The notes under the pieces: model-generated
What the model was told of the DNA's origin: nothing
Databases searched by the model: none
Seen by the model: only the letters and a program-made list of their open reading frames with translations
Source of the DNA: UBA11891 sp965658355
GTDB lineage: Bacteria > Bacteroidota > Bacteroidia > Flavobacteriales > Flavobacteriaceae
DNA length: 21,448 bases
Direction of reading: 5' to 3'
Assembly: GCA_965658355.1 (NCBI GenBank)
Contig: CBFHRX010000029.1
Span: 1 to 21,448 of the forward strand
Made by a program: the position numbers and the translations under genes
Shown here: in pieces, positions 7,185 to 14,152 of the stretch
Position numbering within the stretch: position 1 is the first letter of the stretch
How the letters are laid out: every line of letters starts with the position of its first letter

Positions 7185-9998
7185 GTGAGCTACGACTTTA
7201 AGGCAATTGAAGCCAGATGGCAAAAGTATTGGGCCGATAACAATACCTTCCGAGCAGAAAACAAGAGTTCCAAACCCAAATATTATGTCTTGGATATGTT
7301 TCCCTATCCCTCCGGTGCGGGTTTGCATGTAGGACATCCCTTGGGGTATATTGCCAGTGATATAGTAGCCCGCTATCATCGACACAAAGGATTTAATGTC
7401 TTGCACCCACAAGGCTACGATTCTTTTGGTTTGCCAGCAGAACAATATGCCATTCAAACTGGGCAACATCCGGCCACTACCACCCAAAATAATATCGGCC
7501 GATACAGGGAACAGCTTGATAGAATGGGGTTTTCTTTTGACTGGAGTCGAGAAATACGAACCTCAAATGCTGATTATTACAAATGGACGCAGTGGATTTT
7601 TCTGCTTCTATTTGATCATTATTACTGCAATGAAACAGACAAAGCACAGCCAATAGCACAGCTGATTGAACGCTTTAAAACAGATGGAAATGCAACTATT
7701 AAGGCTGTTTGTGATGCTGATACTCCGGTATTTTCCGCTTCAGAATGGGTCGCTTTATCAGAAACTAAAAAGCAAGAAGTACTGCTCATGTATCGCTTGG
7801 CATATTTGGCAGAATCAGAAGTAAACTGGTGTCCAGCTCTCGGGACTGTTTTGGCCAATGACGAGATAATTGATGGTGTTTCTGAGCGTGGAGGGCATCC
7901 TGTGACCAAGAAAAGCATGAAACAGTGGAGCATGCGAATTGGTGCTTATGCTGAAAGACTTCTCCAAGGTTTAAACGGTATTGATTGGCCAGAGCCACTG
8001 AAAGAAATGCAGCGTAATTGGATTGGAAAATCGACTGGAGCCACTGTGAAGTTCGATATTGAAGGTCATAAAAGTCATTTAGAAGTTTTCACAACACGTC
8101 CCGATACCCTTTTTGGGGTCAGTTTTATGACTCTTGCTCCGGAGCTTGAACTGGTGCAGCAAATCACCACTCCCGAGCAAAAAGAAGCGGTAGAAGACTA
8201 TATCGAAAAAACAAGACAGCGCTCGGAAAGAGAGCGACAAGCGGATGTGAAAAGCATCTCTGGTGTGTTTACAGGCGCCTATGCACGGCATCCTTTTACA
8301 CAAGAAAGAGTGCCTATTTGGATAGGAGATTATGTGTTAGCCGGGTATGGAACCGGAGCCGTAATGGCAGTTCCATGTGGGGATCAGCGTGATTATAATT
8401 TTGCTAAGCATTTTGACTTGCCGATTCCGAATATTTTTGAGGGTGTAGACATTTCCAAAGAGGCCTATGCCGAAAAAGGAGCAACTCCTTTATGTGATTC
8501 CGATTTCCTAAATGGAATGGCCTATAAAGAGGGGGTAGCCAGAGTGATACAAGAACTTGAGAAGAGCGGCAAAGGAAAAGGAACTGTTACCTATCGCTTA
8601 CGTGATGCTATTTTTTCACGGCAGCGTTACTGGGGAGAACCGATTCCTATTTATTATAAAAATGAAGTTCCGTATCCTTTACAATTAGAAGATTTACCAC
8701 TCGAATTGCCAGCAGTAGAAAAATACTTACCTACCCCAGAAGGGAATCCCCCTTTGGGAAATGCAATTGAATGGGGGTGGGATGAAAACGCACGAAAAGT
8801 AGTCTCGGTTGACGCCATAGATCACCTAAGTGTTTTTCCACTTGAGTTGAATACCATGCCAGGTTGGGCAGGAAGTTCTTGGTATTTTTATCGGTATATG
8901 GATGCCCAAAATGATACGGCTTTTGCAGGATCTGAAGCGATTTCATACTGGCAAGAAGTTGATTTGTATTTGGGTGGGAGTGAACATGCAACGGGACATT
9001 TGCTGTACTCACGATTTTGGCAAAAATTTCTTTTTGACATTGGAATGGTACCCGTAGAAGAATATGCAAAAAAGCTGATCAATCAAGGGATGATTCTAGG
9101 GGAGTCTGCCATTGCATACCGTAAGCCTGGCAGTAATACCTTTGTTTCAAAAGGACTAGTAGGCGATCAAAAGCTAGAGCCTATTCGCGTAGATGTCAAG
9201 CTTGTAAACGCTTCTTATGAATTGGATTTAGAAGGTCTAAAAAATTGGCAACCTCAATTTGAAAAAGCAATATTTGAATTAGAAGACGGCAAATTTAATG
9301 TCGCTACTGAGGTCGAAAAAATGTCAAAATCGAAGTATAACGTTGTCAACCCAGATGATATTTGTGATCAATATGGAGCTGACACCTTGAGAATGTATGA
9401 GATGTTTTTAGGTCCTTTGGAGCAAGCAAAACCATGGAATACAGCTGGGATTTCTGGAGTACATTCATTTTTGAAAAAAGTGTGGCGTCTCTTTTATGAT
9501 GAAGATAGCCTACGTTTATCCGACGCCCAACCCACTGCTGCTGAATATAAAAGCCTGCATCAAGCAATTAAAAAGGTGAACGCAGATATCGCTCAATTTT
9601 CCTTTAATACGTGCATTAGTACCTTGATGATTTGCGTAAACGAACTCAGTGCCGCGAAAACTGCGAGTCGAGAAATTTTAGAACCCCTGGCAATCTTATT
9701 GGCCCCTTTTGCACCCCATTTAGCAGAAGAGTTATGGAAACAGCTAGGGCATACAGGATCGATTAGTTTTGCCCCATTTCCAACTCATGAGGAACGCTAT
9801 CTCAAAGAAACCGTTAAAGAGTATCCAGTCTCTTTTAACGGAAAAATGAGGTTTACACAAGCTTATGCTCTTGATATGGATACGTCTGAAATAGAAAAAC
9901 AAATTCTCGAAAATGAACAAACACAAAAATATTTAGAAGGGAAATCTCCCAAGAAAGTAATAGTGGTGCCTGGAAAAATCATTAACATCGTAGTATAA
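7185..9998 (+). CDS. leuS: Leucyl-tRNA synthetase
   Basis: Charges tRNA-Leu with leucine. From GTG 7185 it has 937 residues. Class I signatures are PYPSGAGLHVGHPLGY (HVGH at 48-51) and KMSKS at 712-716. The editing domain has the T-rich TTRPDTLFG, and GTGAVMAVPCGDQRD with its universal Asp. An insertion of about 55 residues sits between the WTQWIFLLLF segment and SEVNWCPALGTVLANDE. A leucine-specific-domain-like insertion precedes KMSKS. Both are, to my knowledge, typical of bacteroidotal LeuRS. The open frame continues upstream to 7059, but those 42 codons resemble no synthetase and contain the -7 box; VSYDFKAIEARWQKYW is the expected N-terminus. The SemiSWEET gene follows without a gap. Confidence 0.97.
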   Translation: MSYDFKAIEARWQKYWADNNTFRAENKSSKPKYYVLDMFPYPSGAGLHVGHPLGYIASDIVARYHRHKGFNVLHPQGYDSFGLPAEQYAIQTGQHPATTTQNNIGRYREQLDRMGFSFDWSREIRTSNADYYKWTQWIFLLLFDHYYCNETDKAQPIAQLIERFKTDGNATIKAVCDADTPVFSASEWVALSETKKQEVLLMYRLAYLAESEVNWCPALGTVLANDEIIDGVSERGGHPVTKKSMKQWSMRIGAYAERLLQGLNGIDWPEPLKEMQRNWIGKSTGATVKFDIEGHKSHLEVFTTRPDTLFGVSFMTLAPELELVQQITTPEQKEAVEDYIEKTRQRSERERQADVKSISGVFTGAYARHPFTQERVPIWIGDYVLAGYGTGAVMAVPCGDQRDYNFAKHFDLPIPNIFEGVDISKEAYAEKGATPLCDSDFLNGMAYKEGVARVIQELEKSGKGKGTVTYRLRDAIFSRQRYWGEPIPIYYKNEVPYPLQLEDLPLELPAVEKYLPTPEGNPPLGNAIEWGWDENARKVVSVDAIDHLSVFPLELNTMPGWAGSSWYFYRYMDAQNDTAFAGSEAISYWQEVDLYLGGSEHATGHLLYSRFWQKFLFDIGMVPVEEYAKKLINQGMILGESAIAYRKPGSNTFVSKGLVGDQKLEPIRVDVKLVNASYELDLEGLKNWQPQFEKAIFELEDGKFNVATEVEKMSKSKYNVVNPDDICDQYGADTLRMYEMFLGPLEQAKPWNTAGISGVHSFLKKVWRLFYDEDSLRLSDAQPTAAEYKSLHQAIKKVNADIAQFSFNTCISTLMICVNELSAAKTASREILEPLAILLAPFAPHLAEELWKQLGHTGSISFAPFPTHEERYLKETVKEYPVSFNGKMRFTQAYALDMDTSEIEKQILENEQTQKYLEGKSPKKVIVVPGKIINIVV

Positions 9999-10259
9999 AT
10001 GACGGATTTTCAAATAGAAATTATTGGTTTGATTGCAGCCTGTTTGACGACTTTTAGTTTCGTACCACAGCTTCTAAAACTGAATAAAACAAAAGATACA
10101 TCAAGTATTTCCCTGAGTATGTATTTGGTCCTTGTGACGGGTGTTTTTTTTTGGTTGGTGTACGGGATAATTTTACAAAGGCCTTCTATTATTATTGCCA
10201 ATGCCGTATCCTTGGTTTTACAACTTTGGATTTTGATCATGAAGTTAAAACATCGTTAA
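9999..10259 (+). CDS. SemiSWEET-family sugar transporter (PQ-loop, MtN3/saliva)
   Basis: An 86-residue protein with three predicted transmembrane helices (about 7-25, 38-58 and 63-82), the half-size unit that dimerises to form a complete sugar uniporter. The PQ motif is at P23-Q24 in FSFVPQLLK, followed by the family's TKDTSSISLSMYLVLVTG stretch and a Trp-containing helix 2. SemiSWEETs move sugars down their gradient; the substrate cannot be read from sequence. Its ATG directly abuts the leuS TAA (TAAATG), so it is probably a leuS-cotranscribed gene. No sugar-catabolic genes are nearby. Confidence 0.92.
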   Translation: MTDFQIEIIGLIAACLTTFSFVPQLLKLNKTKDTSSISLSMYLVLVTGVFFWLVYGIILQRPSIIIANAVSLVLQLWILIMKLKHR

Positions 10260-10305
10260 GAGGGAGTGTCTTTTTGGATTTTCCATGTAATTTTAAAACA
10301 AAAAA

Positions 10306-10992
10306 ATGTACTTAATCATTATTCTAGCGACGGCTGGATTTAGCATGTGGGTGAGCAATAAGCTGAAGCGAAAATTCAAACAATATTCGCAGCAAACCCT
10401 TCAAAGTGGGATGTCTGGAAAAGAGATTGCAGAACAAATGTTATCCGATCATGGTATTCGAGACGTAAAAGTAGTTTCAACTCCTGGGATGTTAAGCGAT
10501 CATTACAATCCCAAGACCAAAACTGTAAATCTAAGTGAAGGTGTTTTTTCTCAGCGCAATGCGGCGGCAGCGGCAGTTGCTGCTCATGAATGTGGGCATG
10601 CAGTGCAACACGCAACGGGCTATGAATGGTTGCAAATGCGCTCTACCTTAGTGCCTGCCGTAAGCATCGCCTCTAATCTTTCTATGTGGGTGATTTTTGG
10701 AGGTATGGCGGTCATGCAAACCTTGCCTTTGGGGCAGACGATTGCTATTATTGGGGTGGCCATGTTTGGTGTCGGAACCTTGTTTAGCTTTATAACACTT
10801 CCGGTCGAGTACGATGCTAGTAATCGCGCTTTGGCTTGGCTTAAGAGAAAACAGATTGTAAACCAGCGCGAATTAGTCGGGGCAGAAGATGCTCTAAAAT
10901 GGGCTGCAAGAACATATGTAGTAGCGGCCATAGGCTCTTTGGCTACTTTGATATATTTAGCCCTTCGAGTAGCAGGAAACAGTCGAGAATAG
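10306..10992 (+). CDS. Membrane zinc metallopeptidase, YugP-like (Zn_peptidase_2)
   Basis: A 228-residue protein with an N-terminal membrane helix (residues 1-17) and C-terminal hydrophobic segments at about 118-165 and 207-223. The zinc-binding motif is HECGH at 94-98, preceded by an alanine-rich helix. PVEYDAS at 166-172 probably supplies the third ligand (E168), as in related gluzincins. MLSDHYNPKTKTVNLSEGVF is the conserved strand region of this family. The physiological substrate is unknown to me; the fold suggests membrane-protein quality control similar to HtpX, which is inference. It follows the SemiSWEET gene by 46 bases and converges with lrp with five bases between stops. Confidence 0.9.
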   Translation: MYLIIILATAGFSMWVSNKLKRKFKQYSQQTLQSGMSGKEIAEQMLSDHGIRDVKVVSTPGMLSDHYNPKTKTVNLSEGVFSQRNAAAAAVAAHECGHAVQHATGYEWLQMRSTLVPAVSIASNLSMWVIFGGMAVMQTLPLGQTIAIIGVAMFGVGTLFSFITLPVEYDASNRALAWLKRKQIVNQRELVGAEDALKWAARTYVVAAIGSLATLIYLALRVAGNSRE

Positions 10993-10997
10993 AGTCC

Positions 10998-11471
10998 TTA
11001 TAATTGAATCTGTCTTTGGATTTGTTGCTCCAATGAAATGTAGGTCTCTGTTCGAGAAATTCCCTCAATATTTTGAACTTTTGTATTGAGTACGTGCATC
11101 AAATGTTCGTTATCACGACATAGGATTTTAGCCAAGACGCTCCAATTCCCAGTGGTATAATGGCATTCTATTACTTCTGGAATTTTCTCCAGTTGACGAA
11201 CGGCTTCTTGATTCCGAATGGCACGGTCTAGATAGATGCCAATAAAAGCCAAGGTCTTGTATCCTAAGGCTTTGGGGTTAAGTAACACCTGCGACCCTAC
11301 AATCAATTTTGATTTTTCAAGCTTTCGCAAACGTTGATGAACAGCGGTTCCTGAAATTCCAACTTCCTTGGCAATACTGTTAATTGGACTTCGAGCCTCT
11401 AGCATCAAGCGTTTCAAAATCATTTTATCGATTCCGTCCAGTTGTATTTCTTTTTCTGAAATAGTTGCCAT
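10998..11471 (-). CDS. Lrp/AsnC-family transcriptional regulator
   Basis: A 157-residue DNA-binding protein. The N-terminal winged helix-turn-helix covers about 12-58 (LDGIDKMILKRL, then SIAKEVGISGTAVHQRLRKLEK). The C-terminal RAM/AsnC ligand-binding domain covers about 70-145 (ALGYKTLAFIGIYLD, ECHYTTGNWSVLAKILCRD). Such proteins form octamers or dimers and respond to amino acids; the effector here cannot be read from sequence, and no amino-acid pathway gene lies alongside. The start is ATG 11471, 20 bases after a TACCTTTG -7 box. A 9-bp-arm dyad encloses that box, so autoregulation is likely. It is divergent from the DUF423 gene, which may share the operator. Confidence 0.95.
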   Translation of the reverse strand: MATISEKEIQLDGIDKMILKRLMLEARSPINSIAKEVGISGTAVHQRLRKLEKSKLIVGSQVLLNPKALGYKTLAFIGIYLDRAIRNQEAVRQLEKIPEVIECHYTTGNWSVLAKILCRDNEHLMHVLNTKVQNIEGISRTETYISLEQQIQRQIQL

Positions 11472-11483
11472 TTTGTTTAGTTT

Positions 11484-11515
11484 TTAAGTCACAAAGGTAG
11501 TTTTTCGTGACTAAA
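11484..11515 (-). promoter_or_regulatory. lrp promoter with overlapping dyad operator
   Basis: The minus-strand -7 box TACCTTTG (11499-11492) matches TAnnTTTG. It overlaps a dyad whose plus-strand arms are TTAAGTCAC (11484-11492) and GTGACTAAA (11507-11515). The arms are complementary at 8 of 9 positions around a 14-base spacer. A protein bound to both arms would occlude the -7 box. The arms do not resemble the E. coli Lrp consensus, so binding by this Lrp/AsnC protein is inferred from position. Confidence 0.55.
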
Positions 11516-11549
11516 TACTATATTCGTTATTAAATAATTGAAATATTAA

Positions 11550-11927
11550 ATGGAAAAAGCCTATTTAATTAGTGGGACAGTATTTGTTTTTTTGAGCATA
11601 TTATTTGGGGCTTTTGGAAGTCACATCGTACGGACTATGGTCCCAGAGTCAACTTTTTATGGCTATACCGTAGCGACAAACTATTTAATTTTTCAAGGTC
11701 TTGGATTCCTTGTTTTGGGATTGTTGGTTTCCCAATACACGCTGCCCAATTATATTTTCAACCTTCTTCTTTGGGGTACCCTTATATTTAGTGGGAGTAT
11801 TTACCTCTTGACAATAGGTAAAATGATGGATTGGAATCTTCGTTTCGTGGGCCCCATTACACCTATCGGAGGTTTGCTTCTTCTAGCAGGCTGGGCGGCT
11901 GTAGCTTATTATTTTATAAAACTATAA
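11550..11927 (+). CDS. DUF423 family membrane protein (YgdD/YwdK-like)
   Basis: A 125-residue protein with four predicted helices (about 5-24, 42-60, 66-88, 100-122). The N-terminal GTVFVFLSILFGAFGSH and C-terminal GPITPIGGLLLLAGW segments are the conserved parts of the DUF423 family. It is an inner-membrane protein of unknown function. The ATG at 11550 is 78 bases from the divergent lrp start, and the intervening sequence carries the dyad operator, so co-regulation with lrp is possible. I see no clear TAnnTTTG box on its own side. The 3' end faces hemD with only ten bases between stops. Confidence 0.9.
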   Translation: MEKAYLISGTVFVFLSILFGAFGSHIVRTMVPESTFYGYTVATNYLIFQGLGFLVLGLLVSQYTLPNYIFNLLLWGTLIFSGSIYLLTIGKMMDWNLRFVGPITPIGGLLLLAGWAAVAYYFIKL

Positions 11928-11937
11928 GCTGTAGACA

Positions 11938-12681
11938 TTATTTTTCTATTTCTGAAATGTACTTTTCGATGGCCATTGTCATAGAGGGTGTCTCTGGGGT
12001 TGGCGCTTTTATATCGACTCTGAGTTTGGCTTGATCTGCTGCAGCGATAGTGGTATTTCCATAGACCGCAATGCGGGTGTCGTTTTGCTCAAAATCCGGA
12101 AAGTTTTTGAATAGTGATTCTATACCAGAAGGACTAAAAAATACTAAGATGTCATAATACACATCTCGTAAGTCCGATAAATCACTGACGACTGTTTTAT
12201 ACAGTTGAGCACGTGTCCATTCGATCCCCATTTTATCTAATAATGCCGGTAGTGAGGGCTTTAGGATATCTGAAGTGGGAAGCAAGAACCGTTCTTTATT
12301 GTATTTTTTGAAAGTACTTTCAAGATCGGCAATGGATTTTTCCCCTACATAGATTTTGCGCTTACGATAGACCACATATTTTTGAAGATAAAAAGCGACT
12401 GCTTCAGATTGACAAAAATACTTAGTGCTATCGGGTACTTTAAATCGCATTTCTTCTGTTAAACGAAAAAAATGATCCACCGCATTTCTACTTGTCAAAA
12501 TGATATTGTCAAAATGGGAGAAATCAATTTTTTGCTGTCGCACTTCTTTTGCGGTAACCCCTTCCACATGAATAAAAGAACGGAAATCGATCTTTAGTTT
12601 GTGTTTGTCTTTTAGTTTTTGGTAGGGAGATTTTTCAGAAGCAGGTTCGGGCTGTGAAATCAGTATAGACTTGACTTTCAT
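11938..12681 (-). CDS. hemD: Uroporphyrinogen-III synthase
   Basis: Cyclises hydroxymethylbilane with inversion of ring D to uroporphyrinogen III, the precursor of heme and corrinoids. This family is poorly conserved. The call rests on the two-lobed pattern: ILISQPEP at the start, ILTSRNAVDHFF and FCQSEAVAFYL in lobe one, then FLLPTSDILKPSLPALLDKMG, VFFSPSGIESLF and IAVYGNTTIAAADQ in the rest. The frame is open to a TTG at 12714, but ATG 12681 gives the expected short basic lead (MKVKSILIS) and 247 residues. It starts 16 bases after the DUF4271 gene, so the two are probably co-transcribed. No other hem gene is present here. Confidence 0.9.
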   Translation of the reverse strand: MKVKSILISQPEPASEKSPYQKLKDKHKLKIDFRSFIHVEGVTAKEVRQQKIDFSHFDNIILTSRNAVDHFFRLTEEMRFKVPDSTKYFCQSEAVAFYLQKYVVYRKRKIYVGEKSIADLESTFKKYNKERFLLPTSDILKPSLPALLDKMGIEWTRAQLYKTVVSDLSDLRDVYYDILVFFSPSGIESLFKNFPDFEQNDTRIAVYGNTTIAAADQAKLRVDIKAPTPETPSMTMAIEKYISEIEK

Positions 12682-12697
12682 AGGCTTTGCGTTTAAT

Positions 12698-13354
12698 TTA
12701 GAGCGATTGTTCAATCCATTGGTATATCCAAAACCACGGTGTAATTTTGAAGGTACAAATATACAAAAATAAATATACCGCTGTCCGTATGCTGATTCCC
12801 TTTATATTGAGATAGAGGTTCATTTGTATAAGCAAATTTCCCAATCCCAGAATGCCTATTGTTGCCCACATCATAAATTTAGGTCTATCAAAAGGGGAAA
12901 AATAATAGAGCAATGTCATTGCGTATACCATCAGGCTTACATACCCATGAAAAGAGAGACTCTTCTGAATGAGAATTCTTCCAAGAGTCTGTAATTCAAA
13001 AAGCCAGGCAAGTAATTGTATGCTCACAAAACGGATACAACTCAAACCTAAAAGAGCTCCTACTGTTTTTAAAAAAACGACAGGGTCATGAGGAAGGACG
13101 TGGTAAGAACCATACCAAAATGTAAAAAGTAAAGCGATTACAGAATAGATGAAAACACAAAGCCCTATTTGAAAAGGATGCCAAATAGGCCTTTCTTTTC
13201 CAAAAATTCCTAAATAAGTTGAAAAATTAAAAAGACTACTAAAGGAACCGACTCCATTTTGATTGCGAATATACAGTTGGCTTAACAACACGAGCTGCAA
13301 ACAAAAGAGGAGTAGGATCCAAGTTTCTCCAGTTTCAACACGAGTTTCCCACAT
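12698..13354 (-). CDS. DUF4271 family membrane protein
   Basis: A 218-residue polytopic protein with about six hydrophobic helices: near 11-28, 62-82, 93-115, 131-152, 160-180 and 190-208. Conserved-looking positions include the FHGYVSLMVYAMTLLYYF segment and the C-terminal KITPWFWIYQW. I recognise it as the Bacteroidota-restricted DUF4271 family, whose function is unknown. It sits just upstream of hemD, an adjacency I have seen in other flavobacteria. That makes a link with tetrapyrrole metabolism or simple promoter sharing possible but unproven. A TAATTTTG -7 box ends only four bases before the ATG, implying a leaderless or nearly leaderless transcript. Confidence 0.88.
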   Translation of the reverse strand: MWETRVETGETWILLLFCLQLVLLSQLYIRNQNGVGSFSSLFNFSTYLGIFGKERPIWHPFQIGLCVFIYSVIALLFTFWYGSYHVLPHDPVVFLKTVGALLGLSCIRFVSIQLLAWLFELQTLGRILIQKSLSFHGYVSLMVYAMTLLYYFSPFDRPKFMMWATIGILGLGNLLIQMNLYLNIKGISIRTAVYLFLYICTFKITPWFWIYQWIEQSL

Positions 13355-13358
13355 TCGC

Positions 13359-13366
13359 CAAAATTA
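13359..13366 (-). promoter_or_regulatory. -7 box for the DUF4271-hemD transcript
   Basis: TAATTTTG (13366-13359, minus) matches TAnnTTTG and ends four bases before the ATG at 13354. No TTTG -33 element is visible at the expected distance. If functional, transcription would start at or next to the A of the ATG. Confidence 0.42.
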
Positions 13367-13397
13367 CGAGTTTCTAAAATTCATTTGGAGATTCCCC

Positions 13398-13427
13398 TTT
13401 TATTTTAATTGGAACTGTTTACTTTTG
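13398..13427 (+). promoter_or_regulatory. Candidate promoter for glycosyltransferase-pyrC operon
   Basis: TACTTTTG (13420-13427) matches TAnnTTTG. TTTT (13398-13401) is a plausible -33 element with an 18-base spacer. Only five bases separate the box from the ATG at 13433, so the transcript is predicted to be leaderless or to have a leader of one or two bases. It is back to back with the DUF4271 -7 box about 54 bases away. Confidence 0.5.
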
Positions 13428-13432
13428 ACGTT

Positions 13433-14152
13433 ATGCAGTCTTACTTAATCGTAATTCCCACCTATAATGAAGCGGAAAATATTGAAGCCATTCTATCTCG
13501 CTTGTTTTCTCTTTCTTTACCACTCTCAGTAGTAGTAGTTGACGATAATTCTCCTGATGGAACAGCTTCTGTAGTGGAAGCTTTAATGGGGCAATATCAA
13601 GGGCATTTATTTTTGGAAAATCGGTCTATTAAGCAAGGCTTGGGTCCAGCTTATCTTCACGGTTTTGCATGGGCATTGCCGCAAACATATGACTATATTA
13701 TCCAAATGGATGCAGACTTTTCTCATGATCCTTCTGCTTTGGCTTCTTTTGTGATCGCCTTTGAAAAAGGAGCTGATATCGTTGTTGGCTCTCGATATTC
13801 TGATGGCGTAACAGTTTTGAACTGGCCCCTAAGTCGAATTTTATTGTCTTATTTTGCCTCTCGATATGTGCAGTTGATTACCCGAATGCCCATAAAAGAC
13901 CCTACAGCAGGTTATGTAGGCTACCGAAAAAAAGTATTGCAAAAGCTAGATCTCAATAAAATCCGGTATGTAGGCTACGCTTTTCAAATAGAAATGAAAT
14001 ACAAAGCTTGGAAACAAGGGTTTCGATTGGTAGAAATTCCTATACTATTTAAAAACCGTACCAAAGGACAGTCTAAAATGAGTGGAAAAATTATTTGGGA
14101 AGCTCTTTTTGGGGTTTTACTTTTACCACTACAAAATCTTTTCAATAAATAA
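13433..14152 (+). CDS. Family 2 glycosyltransferase, polyprenol-monophosphomannose synthase type
   Basis: A 239-residue soluble GT-A enzyme. The N-terminus LIVIPTYNEAENIEAIL is followed by the nucleotide-binding VVVDDNSPDGT and the DxD region DADFSHDP. GSRYSDGV, the DPTAGYVGYRKK segment and a FKNRTKGQSKMS tail complete the pattern of dolichol/polyprenol-phosphate mannosyltransferases. Such enzymes transfer a sugar from a nucleotide donor (typically GDP-mannose) to a polyprenyl phosphate; the exact donor cannot be read here. There is no C-terminal membrane anchor. The frame is open to a TTG at 13409, but that would place the -7 box inside the gene, so ATG 13433 is preferred. Its stop overlaps the pyrC start by one base. 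Confidence 0.93.
   Translation: MQSYLIVIPTYNEAENIEAILSRLFSLSLPLSVVVVDDNSPDGTASVVEALMGQYQGHLFLENRSIKQGLGPAYLHGFAWALPQTYDYIIQMDADFSHDPSALASFVIAFEKGADIVVGSRYSDGVTVLNWPLSRILLSYFASRYVQLITRMPIKDPTAGYVGYRKKVLQKLDLNKIRYVGYAFQIEMKYKAWKQGFRLVEIPILFKNRTKGQSKMSGKIIWEALFGVLLLPLQNLFNK

Noticed and set aside
7396..7656. Plus-strand open frame of 86 codons inside leuS, and several minus-strand frames of 60-112 codons across 7179-9926
   Set aside because: They lie wholly within the clearly coding leuS frame, have no recognisable family, no signal or membrane pattern and no promoter; they are shadows of codon usage.
11831..12034. Plus-strand open frame spanning the end of the DUF423 gene and the end of hemD
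   Set aside because: Overlaps two supported genes on both sides, and its translation resembles neither a known family nor a membrane protein.
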